Positions 1 through 4,158 are shown, numbered from the stretch's first letter. The stretch is DNA of 7,028 bases from JAQTTT01 sp964565435 (GCA_964565435.1 CAZMEY010000039.1:1-7028), one strand, 5' to 3'. Program-made: numbers and translations. Notes: a model not told the origin generated them from the letters alone.

Positions 1-216
1 GACACAGTCATGGGAATTTTTTCAATAAAATATAATTTAGAGCTTGATTATAAAGGCACTTGGAGAAAAAATGATTGGGTGAAATTCTTCTTTCCCATAT
101 ATTTGAGAACCCAATACCAGCCAAAATTGTTCGGATTCTTAAAAACCTACTTTGAAGAGTTCAACGGAATAAAAGAAAAGCTAATGGAAAGACTAAACAT
201 GAGCTTGTATGATTAA
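1..216 (+). CDS. C-terminal part of an unidentified protein (5' truncated by window edge)
   Basis: The frame is open from the first base of the window (codons for D-T-V precede the first Met at position 10) and ends with TAA at 214-216, so this is probably the tail of a longer gene rather than a 68-aa protein starting at position 10. About 71 residues are visible. They are rich in aromatic and basic residues (GTWRKNDW, FFFPIYLRTQ) and end in a charged helix (EEFNGIKEKLMERLNMSLYD). I recognise no family motif. No Shine-Dalgarno or suitably placed TATA box can be assessed for the Met at position 10, because only nine bases precede it. Its stop codon overlaps the stop of the convergent gene at 213-650. 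It could still be a short complete protein, but I favour a fragment. Confidence 0.55.
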   Translation, partial: DTVMGIFSIKYNLELDYKGTWRKNDWVKFFFPIYLRTQYQPKLFGFLKTYFEEFNGIKEKLMERLNMSLYD

Positions 217-650
217 TTTAATCTCATTCCAGCGGTTTCTTTTGGTAATAAAACATAAACTGGAGTTTTAAAATCACTAAGATTAACAGGTATTTTTTCT
301 AAAATATTTATATTCTTATTGTAAGCAATAAACTCAGGATTATCTTTTTCTTGAATAAAATATTCTTTTTCAATAATATATACAAACCCCTTTTGATGTA
401 TAGGATTTTGTCCCATATTTTTAACAAGAATAATTAAAGGATTCTTAGATGAAACATTCCAAGAATACATTAAGCATGCATTTATATTTGATACAATACC
501 TTTCATAATTGCAATTTCATAATTATTTGTTGCATAAATTTTTCCATAAAAATTAGGTTTAAGATAATTATCCTTAATATCAACTGTTGAACCATGAAGA
601 AGAAAACCATTATCAACATATTCTTGCAATAATGTTTCAAGAGTATTCAT
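213..650 (-). CDS. Hypothetical protein, possibly ADP-ribosyltransferase-like fold (145 aa)
   Basis: The protein has no signal peptide or membrane segment. Near the N-terminus, residues 16-21 read FLLHGS, followed about 20 residues later by KIYATNNYEIAIM (about 37-49), and further on by GFVYII (about 88-93). A pattern of His-Gly-Ser or Thr, then Tyr-Ala-Thr/Ser with a following helix, then a Gly-[FV]-hydrophobic strand is seen in small proteins related to ADP-ribosyltransferases and KptA-like folds. The assignment here is a weak inference from that pattern, not a recognised family match. The start at 650 is supported by the palindromic TATA box TTTATAAA at 673-680, centred about 26 bp upstream, which predicts a leaderless mRNA. 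The gene is divergent from the CYTH gene and convergent, with a 4-bp stop overlap, with the upstream fragment. It could be an isolated enzyme or a toxin-like accessory gene. No antitoxin partner is visible. Confidence 0.72.
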   Translation of the reverse strand: MNTLETLLQEYVDNGFLLHGSTVDIKDNYLKPNFYGKIYATNNYEIAIMKGIVSNINACLMYSWNVSSKNPLIILVKNMGQNPIHQKGFVYIIEKEYFIQEKDNPEFIAYNKNINILEKIPVNLSDFKTPVYVLLPKETAGMRLN

Positions 651-672
651 ACTATTATTTTAAAAGATTCTT

Positions 673-680
673 TTTATAAA
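673..680. promoter_or_regulatory. TATA box for the minus-strand gene at 213-650
   Basis: TTTATAAA is a perfect 8-bp palindrome centred 26-27 bp upstream of the ATG at 650 on the minus strand. That is the usual archaeal TATA-to-start distance, so transcription should begin at or next to the start codon. Confidence 0.6.
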
Positions 681-711
681 TATTATTAAAAAAATAGAAT
701 AATACTCAGTC

Positions 712-719
712 TTATAAAT
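712..719 (+). promoter_or_regulatory. TATA box for the CYTH gene
   Basis: TTATAAAT is centred about 25 bp upstream of the ATG at 741, and no purine-rich ribosome-binding sequence lies between them (ATTGTATTAATACTAAAATA). This predicts a leaderless transcript. Confidence 0.6.
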
Positions 720-740
720 ATTGTATTAATACTAAAATAA

Positions 741-1277
741 ATGGTCTATGAGGCTGAGCTGAGAAGCTTTATATCAAGAGAAAAATATGATAAATTGGTT
801 TTATTCTTTGGTCAAAATGCTGAATTATTATCCAATACTTCGCAGGAAACACATTACCTCAACTCTGACAAGGATTTGAGGATACAAAAAAACGATGATT
901 ATTCCAAGGTATGGCTCAAATTGGGCAAAATGCATGATGAGCAAAGAAAAGAGATTGAAATAAGGATGAAGCCCCAAGATTTTGATTCATTGAAGGAGTT
1001 GTTTGAAACAATTGGCTTTGATGCAAAAATAAAATGGCTGAGGAAAAGAAAAGAGTTCAGCTGGAAGGGACTGAGCGTTTGCCTTGATGACACCAAGGGC
1101 TATGGCTACATTATTGAGATAGAGAAGCTATGTAATTCAGTAGAGGAAGCTGATTTTGCAAATGAAGAGATTAAGCAAAGGCTTTTAGAGCTTGGAGTAA
1201 TCATGAGTTCAAAAGAGGAGTTTACTCAAAAATTCCAATATTATGAAAAGAATTGGAAAGACTTAATTAATCAGTAG
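741..1277 (+). CDS. cyaB: CYTH-domain (CyaB / class IV adenylate cyclase-like) protein
   Basis: This is a soluble 178-aa protein that covers a whole CYTH domain. CYTH enzymes form a beta tunnel that binds triphosphates through metal-bound acidic and basic residues. Family members include class IV adenylate cyclase and thiamine triphosphatase, and most archaeal copies have no tested substrate. Visible signature: an opening acidic pair E4-A-E6-L-R8, basic strand residues R47 and K60 (VWLKLG), the EIEIR strand at 71-75, RKRKEF at 101-106, and the closing LDDTKGYGYIIEIE segment (115-128) with D116/D117 and E126/E128. The opening motif is E-x-E-x-R where the family norm is E-x-E-x-K. The start follows a well-placed TATA box with no Shine-Dalgarno. 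The gene stands alone, with tRNA-Arg(CCT) starting 43 bp after its TAG. The family is certain; the reaction is not, and a general triphosphate hydrolase is as likely as a cyclase. Confidence 0.88.
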   Translation: MVYEAELRSFISREKYDKLVLFFGQNAELLSNTSQETHYLNSDKDLRIQKNDDYSKVWLKLGKMHDEQRKEIEIRMKPQDFDSLKELFETIGFDAKIKWLRKRKEFSWKGLSVCLDDTKGYGYIIEIEKLCNSVEEADFANEEIKQRLLELGVIMSSKEEFTQKFQYYEKNWKDLINQ

Positions 1278-1282
1278 TTAAG

Positions 1283-1290
1283 TTTTAAAA
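1283..1290 (+). promoter_or_regulatory. TATA box for tRNA-Arg(CCT)
   Basis: TTTTAAAA is centred about 33 bp upstream of tRNA position 1. A start about 26 bp downstream of the box would leave a leader of roughly 8 nt for removal by RNase P. Confidence 0.45.
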
Positions 1291-1358
1291 GCCCAAATTG
1301 CCTGTATTTTATTATTCATGTGTCCGTGGCTCAGCTTGGATAGAGCGACTGCCTCCTA

Positions 1359-1423
1359 AAATTGTGAAGATAAGAAGGTCAACTGAAAAAATGATGAAAC
1401 TGACCTACACTGAGTTTGGAGAT
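1359..1423 (+). other. Archaeal tRNA intron (65 nt) with bulge-helix-bulge splice motif
   Basis: Exon bases CTCC (1353-1356) pair perfectly with intron bases GGAG (1418-1421), forming the 4-bp central helix. They are flanked by the 3-nt bulges TAA (1357-1359) and ATA (1422-1424). Cutting after the second base of each bulge gives intron borders 1359 and 1423, between tRNA positions 37 and 38. The outer helix is the anticodon stem. The inner helix on the intron side is short (A1360-T1417, A1361-T1416, T1363-G1414 with one T-T mismatch) and doubles as the terminal stem of the box C/D structure. The splicing endonuclease is expected to release this intron, and archaeal introns are commonly circularised. 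Confidence 0.9.
1364..1413 (+). ncRNA. Putative dual-guide box C/D sRNA inside the tRNA-Arg intron
   Basis: Elements in order are box C GTGAAGA (1364-1370), a 12-nt spacer (1371-1382), box D' CTGA (1383-1386), the linker AAAA, box C' ATGATGA (1391-1397, a perfect RTGATGA), a 12-nt spacer (1398-1409) and box D CTGA (1410-1413). Twelve-nucleotide spacers and a short D'-C' linker are the standard archaeal arrangement for L7Ae/Nop5/fibrillarin particles that direct 2'-O-methylation. Box C departs from consensus only at base 5 (A for T). The G3-A4 pair needed for the k-turn is kept, and A5 could pair with T2 of box D. The second spacer matches the 3' exon of this tRNA. In euryarchaeal tRNA-Trp a box C/D intron of this kind is established; for tRNA-Arg this is an inference from sequence. 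Confidence 0.72.
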
Positions 1424-1452
1424 AGCAGTAGGTCGGGGGTTCAAATCCCCTC

Positions 1453-1508
1453 GGGCACGCTATTATATTTTTTGCTGCAATGCTAGGACTCGCCATTTGG
1501 GCACGCTA
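1453..1508 (+). repeat. Direct repeat of the tRNA-Arg 3' end
   Basis: GGGCACGCTA occurs at 1453-1462, overlapping the last seven bases of the tRNA, and again at 1499-1508, 46 bp downstream. The similarity continues loosely into the flanks (TATTAT versus TATAAT). No T arm accompanies the second copy, so it is not a second tRNA gene. Confidence 0.55.
1468..1473 (+). terminator. Oligo-T terminator after tRNA-Arg(CCT)
   Basis: A run of six Ts begins nine bases after the discriminator base. Archaeal RNA polymerase terminates at T-rich stretches without needing a hairpin. Confidence 0.5.
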
Positions 1509-1574
1509 TAATTATTTAAACCATTGCTGCATTATTTTTTAATTAATGATAAAAACAATTGAGGCGAATAATTG

Positions 1575-1739
1575 ATGCTGTCCCCAATAATACTATTATT
1601 CATCTTTTTATTCCTGTTCTTTTTCATGGGAGCATTTTTTTCATTCGAGGATTTGAGCGCGCCAAGCGCTTTTTTCAAAGCGTTTTTTTCGAGCCTTGCA
1701 ATCTTTGCAATAATAATATTATTTCTAATAATCTCTTAA
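1575..1739 (+). CDS. Small two-helix membrane protein (54 aa), function unknown
   Basis: The frame starts with ATG at 1575 and ends with TAA at 1737-1739. The protein is almost entirely hydrophobic: a first membrane helix at residues 4-22 (begins IILLFIFLFLFFM), a short hydrophilic turn with E25, D26 and later K35, and a second helix at about 36-53 (includes LAIFAIIILFLII). A GAGG sequence at 1561-1564 lies ten bases before the ATG, a reasonable Shine-Dalgarno. A possible TATA box (ATTTAAA, 1514-1520) would give a leader of about 30 nt. A longer competing frame (1559-1756) overlaps it but has less protein-like composition. Clean hydrophobic helices, a ribosome-binding site and a stop that exactly meets the convergent gene all favour translation. 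Nothing indicates a specific role; its neighbour is also a membrane protein. Confidence 0.68.
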   Translation: MLSPIILLFIFLFLFFFMGAFFSFEDLSAPSAFFKAFFSSLAIFAIIILFLIIS

Positions 1740-2383
1740 TTAATGGCAAGCAATAATGAGGCTGCAAAAGGCAGCGTGAAATCATCTATCTTGCTAGGGC
1801 TAATGACTTCAATAACAACCAATATAAAGCTTATTCCAATTGATTTTGTGCCAAATCCAAACATTAATGAAAGTATCAAGGCATTCATCAAAAACATTGC
1901 AATTGAGCCCTCAATAGTCCTATTGCTTTTAATCAATGAGTAATTGTTTTTGCCGTACTTTTTTCCAATCATTGAGGCAAAAGGGTCTGAGATAACCAAG
2001 ATAAGCATGCTTGCAAAAGGGATGAGATTATTGCCAGTGATTATGGAATAAACAATCAAATAGTCCAGTGCAATAGCATAAAGGAAAGGCCCTTGCAAAT
2101 AATCAGTTTCCTCTTTTTCATTTATTGAATTAAAAAAATGATTCAATAAAGGTGTTGATTTCCTTGAAAAAAATATCAATAAAGTGAATATTGCCGAAAC
2201 TCCCAAGTAAAGCCATTTGTTTTGGGCAAAGAACAATGACAAAATGCTGAAACCTGACAAGAAATGTATTATCATTCTTGCCAGCCTTTTGCTTATCTTC
2301 CCTTTCTTTTGCAATATTATTGGGATGATTGTTGACAAAAGCACATAAACTGCCATTATTAAAAGTATTATATAATCGTTCAT
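1736..2383 (-). CDS. Dolichol/phytol kinase-like integral membrane protein (COG0170, SEC59 family)
   Basis: This 215-aa protein has about six or seven membrane helices. Proteins of this family use CTP to phosphorylate long-chain isoprenoid alcohols such as dolichol or phytol, or resemble CDP-lipid synthases. In an archaeon the substrate would be an isoprenoid alcohol used for lipid recycling or glycan carriers. Family features: R36-x3-H40 at the head of helix 2, the ISDPFASMIGKKYGK block (131-145) with D133-P134, then a loop with K152, R155 and the TIEGSIAMF segment (156-164), and a C-terminal DDFTLPFAASLLL stretch. I place the start at 2383 (MNDYII...), 26 bp from a TATA box. A frame extending to 2533 reads through the antisense of tRNA-Arg and is an artefact. 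It ends convergently on the 54-aa gene, sharing four bases. The family is fairly sure; the exact substrate is not. Confidence 0.85.
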   Translation of the reverse strand: MNDYIILLIMAVYVLLSTIIPIILQKKGKISKRLARMIIHFLSGFSILSLFFAQNKWLYLGVSAIFTLLIFFSRKSTPLLNHFFNSINEKEETDYLQGPFLYAIALDYLIVYSIITGNNLIPFASMLILVISDPFASMIGKKYGKNNYSLIKSNRTIEGSIAMFLMNALILSLMFGFGTKSIGISFILVVIEVISPSKIDDFTLPFAASLLLAIN

Positions 2384-2405
2384 TAAGGAAAAAACATATT
2401 TTGCC

Positions 2406-2416
2406 TTATTATAAAA
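2406..2416. promoter_or_regulatory. Shared bidirectional TATA element
   Basis: The sequence TTATTATAAAA gives TTATAAAA (2409-2416) on the plus strand, with a predicted start near 2438 and a tRNA leader of about 10 nt. On the minus strand it gives TTATAATAA (2406-2414), centred 27 bp upstream of the ATG at 2383. One AT-rich core can serve tRNA-Arg(TCG) and the kinase-like gene. Confidence 0.5.
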
Positions 2417-2447
2417 TTTTTTAATAAGCAAGCAATCAATAATTACT

Positions 2448-2521
2448 GGGCTCATAGTATAGCTTGGATAGTACAATAGCCTTCGGAGCTGAAAACCGGG
2501 GTTCAAATCCCTGTGAGCCCG
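2448..2521 (+). tRNA. tRNA-Arg(TCG)
   Basis: The acceptor stem GGGCTCA (2448-2454) pairs perfectly with TGAGCCC (2514-2520), and the discriminator is G2521. The D arm is GTAT/GTAC around a loop with GGA, so A20, an arginine identity base, is present. The anticodon loop CTTCGGA (2481-2487) puts TCG at 34-36, reading CGA and probably other CGN codons. The T arm is CGGGG/CCCTG with loop TTCAAAT. There is no intron and no encoded CCA. The anticodon stem ATAGC/GCTGA is weak, with a T-G pair at 28-42 and an A-A mismatch at 27-43. The gene lies on the opposite strand to its flanking protein genes, one base from the stop of the 143-aa gene, and no strong T-run follows it. Confidence 0.9.
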
Positions 2522-2522
2522 C

Positions 2523-2954
2523 TTAATTATCATAAAAGAATGACAGGCTTGTTGCCTTGGTTTTGGGCAAATCTATCAATCTTTTAGTCAATTCGTCGCT
2601 GAAGATTTTTGACATATCACTGCTTAATCTTATTTCATACTCTCTTCCAGGCATAGGGGGATTAGGATTAATCAAATCCCCATCAATTAATGACTCAATA
2701 GTTGCTGATAAGCAAAGAGGCTCTGGCAGATCTTTTAAAAACAATTCATAATTAATTAGGTAAGGGGAATATTTCATAAACTTCATAATTTTAAGTGAGC
2801 TGATTAAATTGTATCCATTTTTGCAATTCTTTTCAAGTGATTTGGAAAATAGATTGAACTGCTTTTTTTCATAGCTGCTCGGCTGCATGCCCCTATCAAT
2901 GCTCTTGGCATAAGCCAACACTAATGCAGATTTTAAATAATCCAAAATTTCCAT
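2523..2954 (-). CDS. Conserved-looking hypothetical protein (143 aa)
   Basis: This is a soluble protein with no family I recognise. The N-terminal half is helical and basic (DYLKSALVLAYAKSIDRGM, then YEKKQFNLFSKSLEKNC). The middle holds LPEPLCLSATIESLIDGDLI, and a proline-rich turn with NPNPPMPGREYEIRL follows at about residues 97-111. The acidic/basic C-terminal part ends in SFFYDN. No signal peptide, membrane helix or catalytic signature is evident. The start at 2954 is supported by a TATA-like CTATAAAC on the minus strand (2976-2983), centred 26 bp upstream, which predicts a leaderless message. It is divergent from grpE, with 78 bp between the two start codons. Promoter spacing and ordinary composition make me fairly confident it is a real gene. 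Confidence 0.72.
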   Translation of the reverse strand: MEILDYLKSALVLAYAKSIDRGMQPSSYEKKQFNLFSKSLEKNCKNGYNLISSLKIMKFMKYSPYLINYELFLKDLPEPLCLSATIESLIDGDLINPNPPMPGREYEIRLSSDMSKIFSDELTKRLIDLPKTKATSLSFFYDN

Positions 2955-2975
2955 AATTTTTTGATAAATTTAGCT

Positions 2976-2983
2976 GTTTATAG
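2976..2983 (-). promoter_or_regulatory. TATA box for the 143-aa gene
   Basis: Read on the minus strand it is CTATAAAC, centred about 26 bp upstream of the ATG at 2954. Confidence 0.45.
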
Positions 2984-3000
2984 CTTTTTATGGATAAATT

Positions 3001-3009
3001 ATTTAAATA
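3001..3009 (+). promoter_or_regulatory. TATA box for grpE
   Basis: ATTTAAATA is centred 28 bp upstream of the ATG at 3033. This argues both for that start and for a leaderless transcript. No copy of the dnaK palindrome is present here. Confidence 0.55.
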
Positions 3010-3032
3010 AAAAGGTTGAATACTCTATTGTT

Positions 3033-3506
3033 ATGGCAAAGAAAGATTCTGAATGCAAAGAATGCGCTGAATTGTCAAAAAAATATGATGATTTGAAAAA
3101 GGACTATGAATTGACAATGAATCAGCTAAGAATCCTTCAAGCTGATTTTGACAATTACAAAAAAAGGGCTGCAAAAGAGCTCAATGAATCAGGAGATAAG
3201 GCAGTAATTGAATTTATAGCAAATCTGCTGCCCGAAATTGACAGCTTTGAAAAAGCCCTGAAAGCAAGCAATGACGAGGGTTTCAAAATGATCTATAAAA
3301 ATCTATTAAAAACAATGGAAAAAGGCGGACTAAAAGAGATTAAATCAGTTGGGGAAAAATTTGACATTAACTTCCATGAGGCATTAATGGCAGTCAATGA
3401 CCAGTCAAAAGAGGATAACATAATCATTGACGAGGCAGAAAAAGGCTATCTCTTCAAAGGAAAATTGATTAAGCCAAGCAAAGTAATAGTTAATAAGAAA
3501 CAATAA
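3033..3506 (+). CDS. grpE: GrpE, nucleotide exchange factor for DnaK
   Basis: GrpE opens the DnaK nucleotide cleft so that ADP leaves and ATP can bind, ending the substrate-bound phase of the Hsp70 cycle; it acts as a dimer in the cytosol. At 157 aa it is a compact member. Residues 10-55 form the long dimerising coiled coil, ending in LQADFDNYKKRAAKE. LLPEIDSFEKAL follows, and the C-terminal beta-wing has the family signatures GEKFDINFHEALMAV and GYLFKGKLIKPSKVIV. I choose Met at 3033 (MAKKDSE) over an in-frame Met at 2961, because the extra 24 residues are hydrophobic, unlike the family, and would place the TATA box inside the gene. A CxxC pair (C8, C11) near the N-terminus is unusual. It is followed after 32 bp by an unknown gene and then dnaK. 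Confidence 0.95.
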   Translation: MAKKDSECKECAELSKKYDDLKKDYELTMNQLRILQADFDNYKKRAAKELNESGDKAVIEFIANLLPEIDSFEKALKASNDEGFKMIYKNLLKTMEKGGLKEIKSVGEKFDINFHEALMAVNDQSKEDNIIIDEAEKGYLFKGKLIKPSKVIVNKKQ

Positions 3507-3517
3507 TTTTAAAAATA
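3507..3517 (+). promoter_or_regulatory. TATA box for the 188-aa gene
   Basis: TTTTAAAAATA begins directly after the grpE stop and is centred 27 bp upstream of the ATG at 3539. The gene may therefore be transcribed on its own rather than only by read-through from grpE. Confidence 0.45.
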
Positions 3518-3522
3518 AAGTA

Positions 3523-3528
3523 TTTTTT
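3523..3528 (+). terminator. Oligo-T stretch after grpE
   Basis: Six Ts in the 32-bp gap between grpE and the next gene could end grpE transcripts. The run lies in the promoter region of the next gene, so the assignment is tentative. Confidence 0.3.
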
Positions 3529-3538
3529 CTATCAAAGC

Positions 3539-4105
3539 ATGCTAAATGAAGAAAAAACATTCAATGGATTGGATGAATTAATAATCTCTGATTTCAAAAA
3601 ATTGGGAAAAACAGAAGAATTTGGAAAAAATGTATATTCTATGATTAATTCAGAAGCAAGGCACATCTTGGCAGATGCCGAGATTTATGGATTATCAAAT
3701 AAGGAATACATGAATTATATGAAATACTTTTATTCAAGCTTTAAGAATGTTTATGATGAGGTTTCAACAAATAAAGAATATAAACAAACATTTACTGATT
3801 TTTCCTCTGAAGGCTACAAAGTATTGGTTTTTTCCATGGATGTTAATTTTGCCCTTAGCGCGTTGAATAAGTATCCTTCAAATATAGAATACATTATTAA
3901 CAAGCATGCTGAAGAATCATTAAAAAAATCAAAAATGGATATTAATCCATCAACATTATTTTCCATCGGATTAAGGAGTTACATAATGCTTTGCATGCAA
4001 AAAGAGCTTATTGATTACGGCAATGCAACATTTGAAGAAGAATACTCAGAAGAGGGAGTAAAGCCTTCAAAGAAATCAAAAAATGCTTATACTAATTATA
4101 TTTAA
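3539..4105 (+). CDS. Unknown 188-aa helical protein between grpE and dnaK
   Basis: I do not recognise this protein. It looks soluble and almost wholly alpha-helical. Visible segments include LDELIISDFKKLGKTEEF, EARHILADAEIYGLSNKEYM, many Tyr/Phe/Met residues in the middle (MNYMKYFYSSFKNVYDEV), KHAEESLKKSKMDINPS, and SIGLRSYIMLCMQKELIDYG. An acidic then lysine-rich, probably disordered tail follows (FEEEYSEEGVKPSKKSKNA). There is no signal peptide and no clear catalytic motif. It starts 32 bp after grpE with its own TATA box and no Shine-Dalgarno; the next gene is dnaK, behind an operator-rich promoter. Its place inside a chaperone locus suggests, but does not show, a link to protein folding or stress, for example as a substrate adaptor. 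Base composition resembles that of its neighbours. Confidence 0.78.
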   Translation: MLNEEKTFNGLDELIISDFKKLGKTEEFGKNVYSMINSEARHILADAEIYGLSNKEYMNYMKYFYSSFKNVYDEVSTNKEYKQTFTDFSSEGYKVLVFSMDVNFALSALNKYPSNIEYIINKHAEESLKKSKMDINPSTLFSIGLRSYIMLCMQKELIDYGNATFEEEYSEEGVKPSKKSKNAYTNYI

Positions 4106-4122
4106 TTCTAAAAATAAATCAT

Positions 4123-4143
4123 TGTTGGCATTTTACCACAACA
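4123..4143. promoter_or_regulatory. dnaK operator site 1 (palindrome, upstream of TATA)
   Basis: This is a 21-bp imperfect palindrome with arms TGTTGG and CCACAACA around an AT-rich centre. It ends where the TATA region begins, in the position of the TFB recognition element. It has the same length and arm sequence as the two sites downstream. Confidence 0.7.
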
Positions 4144-4153
4144 TTTATAAATA
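4144..4153 (+). promoter_or_regulatory. dnaK TATA box
   Basis: TTTATAAATA lies between operator sites 1 and 2. It is centred 86 bp upstream of the dnaK ATG, so the transcript should start near 4174 with a leader of about 60 nt. Confidence 0.65.
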
Positions 4154-4158
4154 ATTGA

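Larger units (their letters stand above)
1320..1459 (+). tRNA. tRNA-Arg(CCT), interrupted by an intron at 37/38
   Basis: The exons are 1320-1358 and 1424-1459, giving a 75-nt mature tRNA. The acceptor stem is GTGTCCG (1320-1326) with CGGGCAC (1452-1458), including one T-G pair, and the discriminator is G1459. The D arm is GCTC/GAGC around a GGA-containing loop, so A20, an arginine identity base, is present. The anticodon stem ACTGC (1348-1352) pairs with GCAGT (1425-1429), and the loop CTCCTA|A places CCT at 34-36, reading AGG. The variable region is AGGTC. The T arm is GGGGG/CCCCT with loop TTCAAAT. No CCA is encoded. A six-T run follows at 1468-1473. The intron sits at the canonical archaeal position and carries guide-RNA boxes, described separately. 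Confidence 0.95.

Noticed and set aside
1298..1486. Plus-strand 62-aa frame across the tRNA-Arg(CCT) gene
   Set aside because: It is a read-through of tRNA exons and intron with no protein-like character.
1480..1508. Separate tRNA 3' half for trans-splicing
   Set aside because: The repeated GGGCACGC is not preceded by a T arm or any half of an anticodon stem.
1559..1756. 65-aa plus-strand frame overlapping the small membrane gene
   Set aside because: It has no ribosome-binding site at the correct distance and mixed composition, and it overlaps the convergent gene. The 54-aa frame at 1575-1739 has coherent membrane helices and a Shine-Dalgarno.
2489..2497. tRNA-Phe reading with CTGAAAA as anticodon loop
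   Set aside because: That loop would need a stem from CGGAG and CCGGG, which do not pair properly. The TCG loop gives correct arm spacing, and A20 agrees with arginine.
2384..2533. N-terminal extension of the kinase-like protein to a Met at 2533
   Set aside because: The added residues (RAHRDLNPGFQLRR and following) are the antisense translation of tRNA-Arg(TCG), a well-known annotation artefact. The Met at 2383 has a TATA box at the right distance and starts directly with a membrane helix.
2961..3032. Longer GrpE starting at 2961
   Set aside because: The 24 extra residues are hydrophobic and unlike GrpE, and they would place the TATA box inside the coding region. Met at 3033 is the better start.
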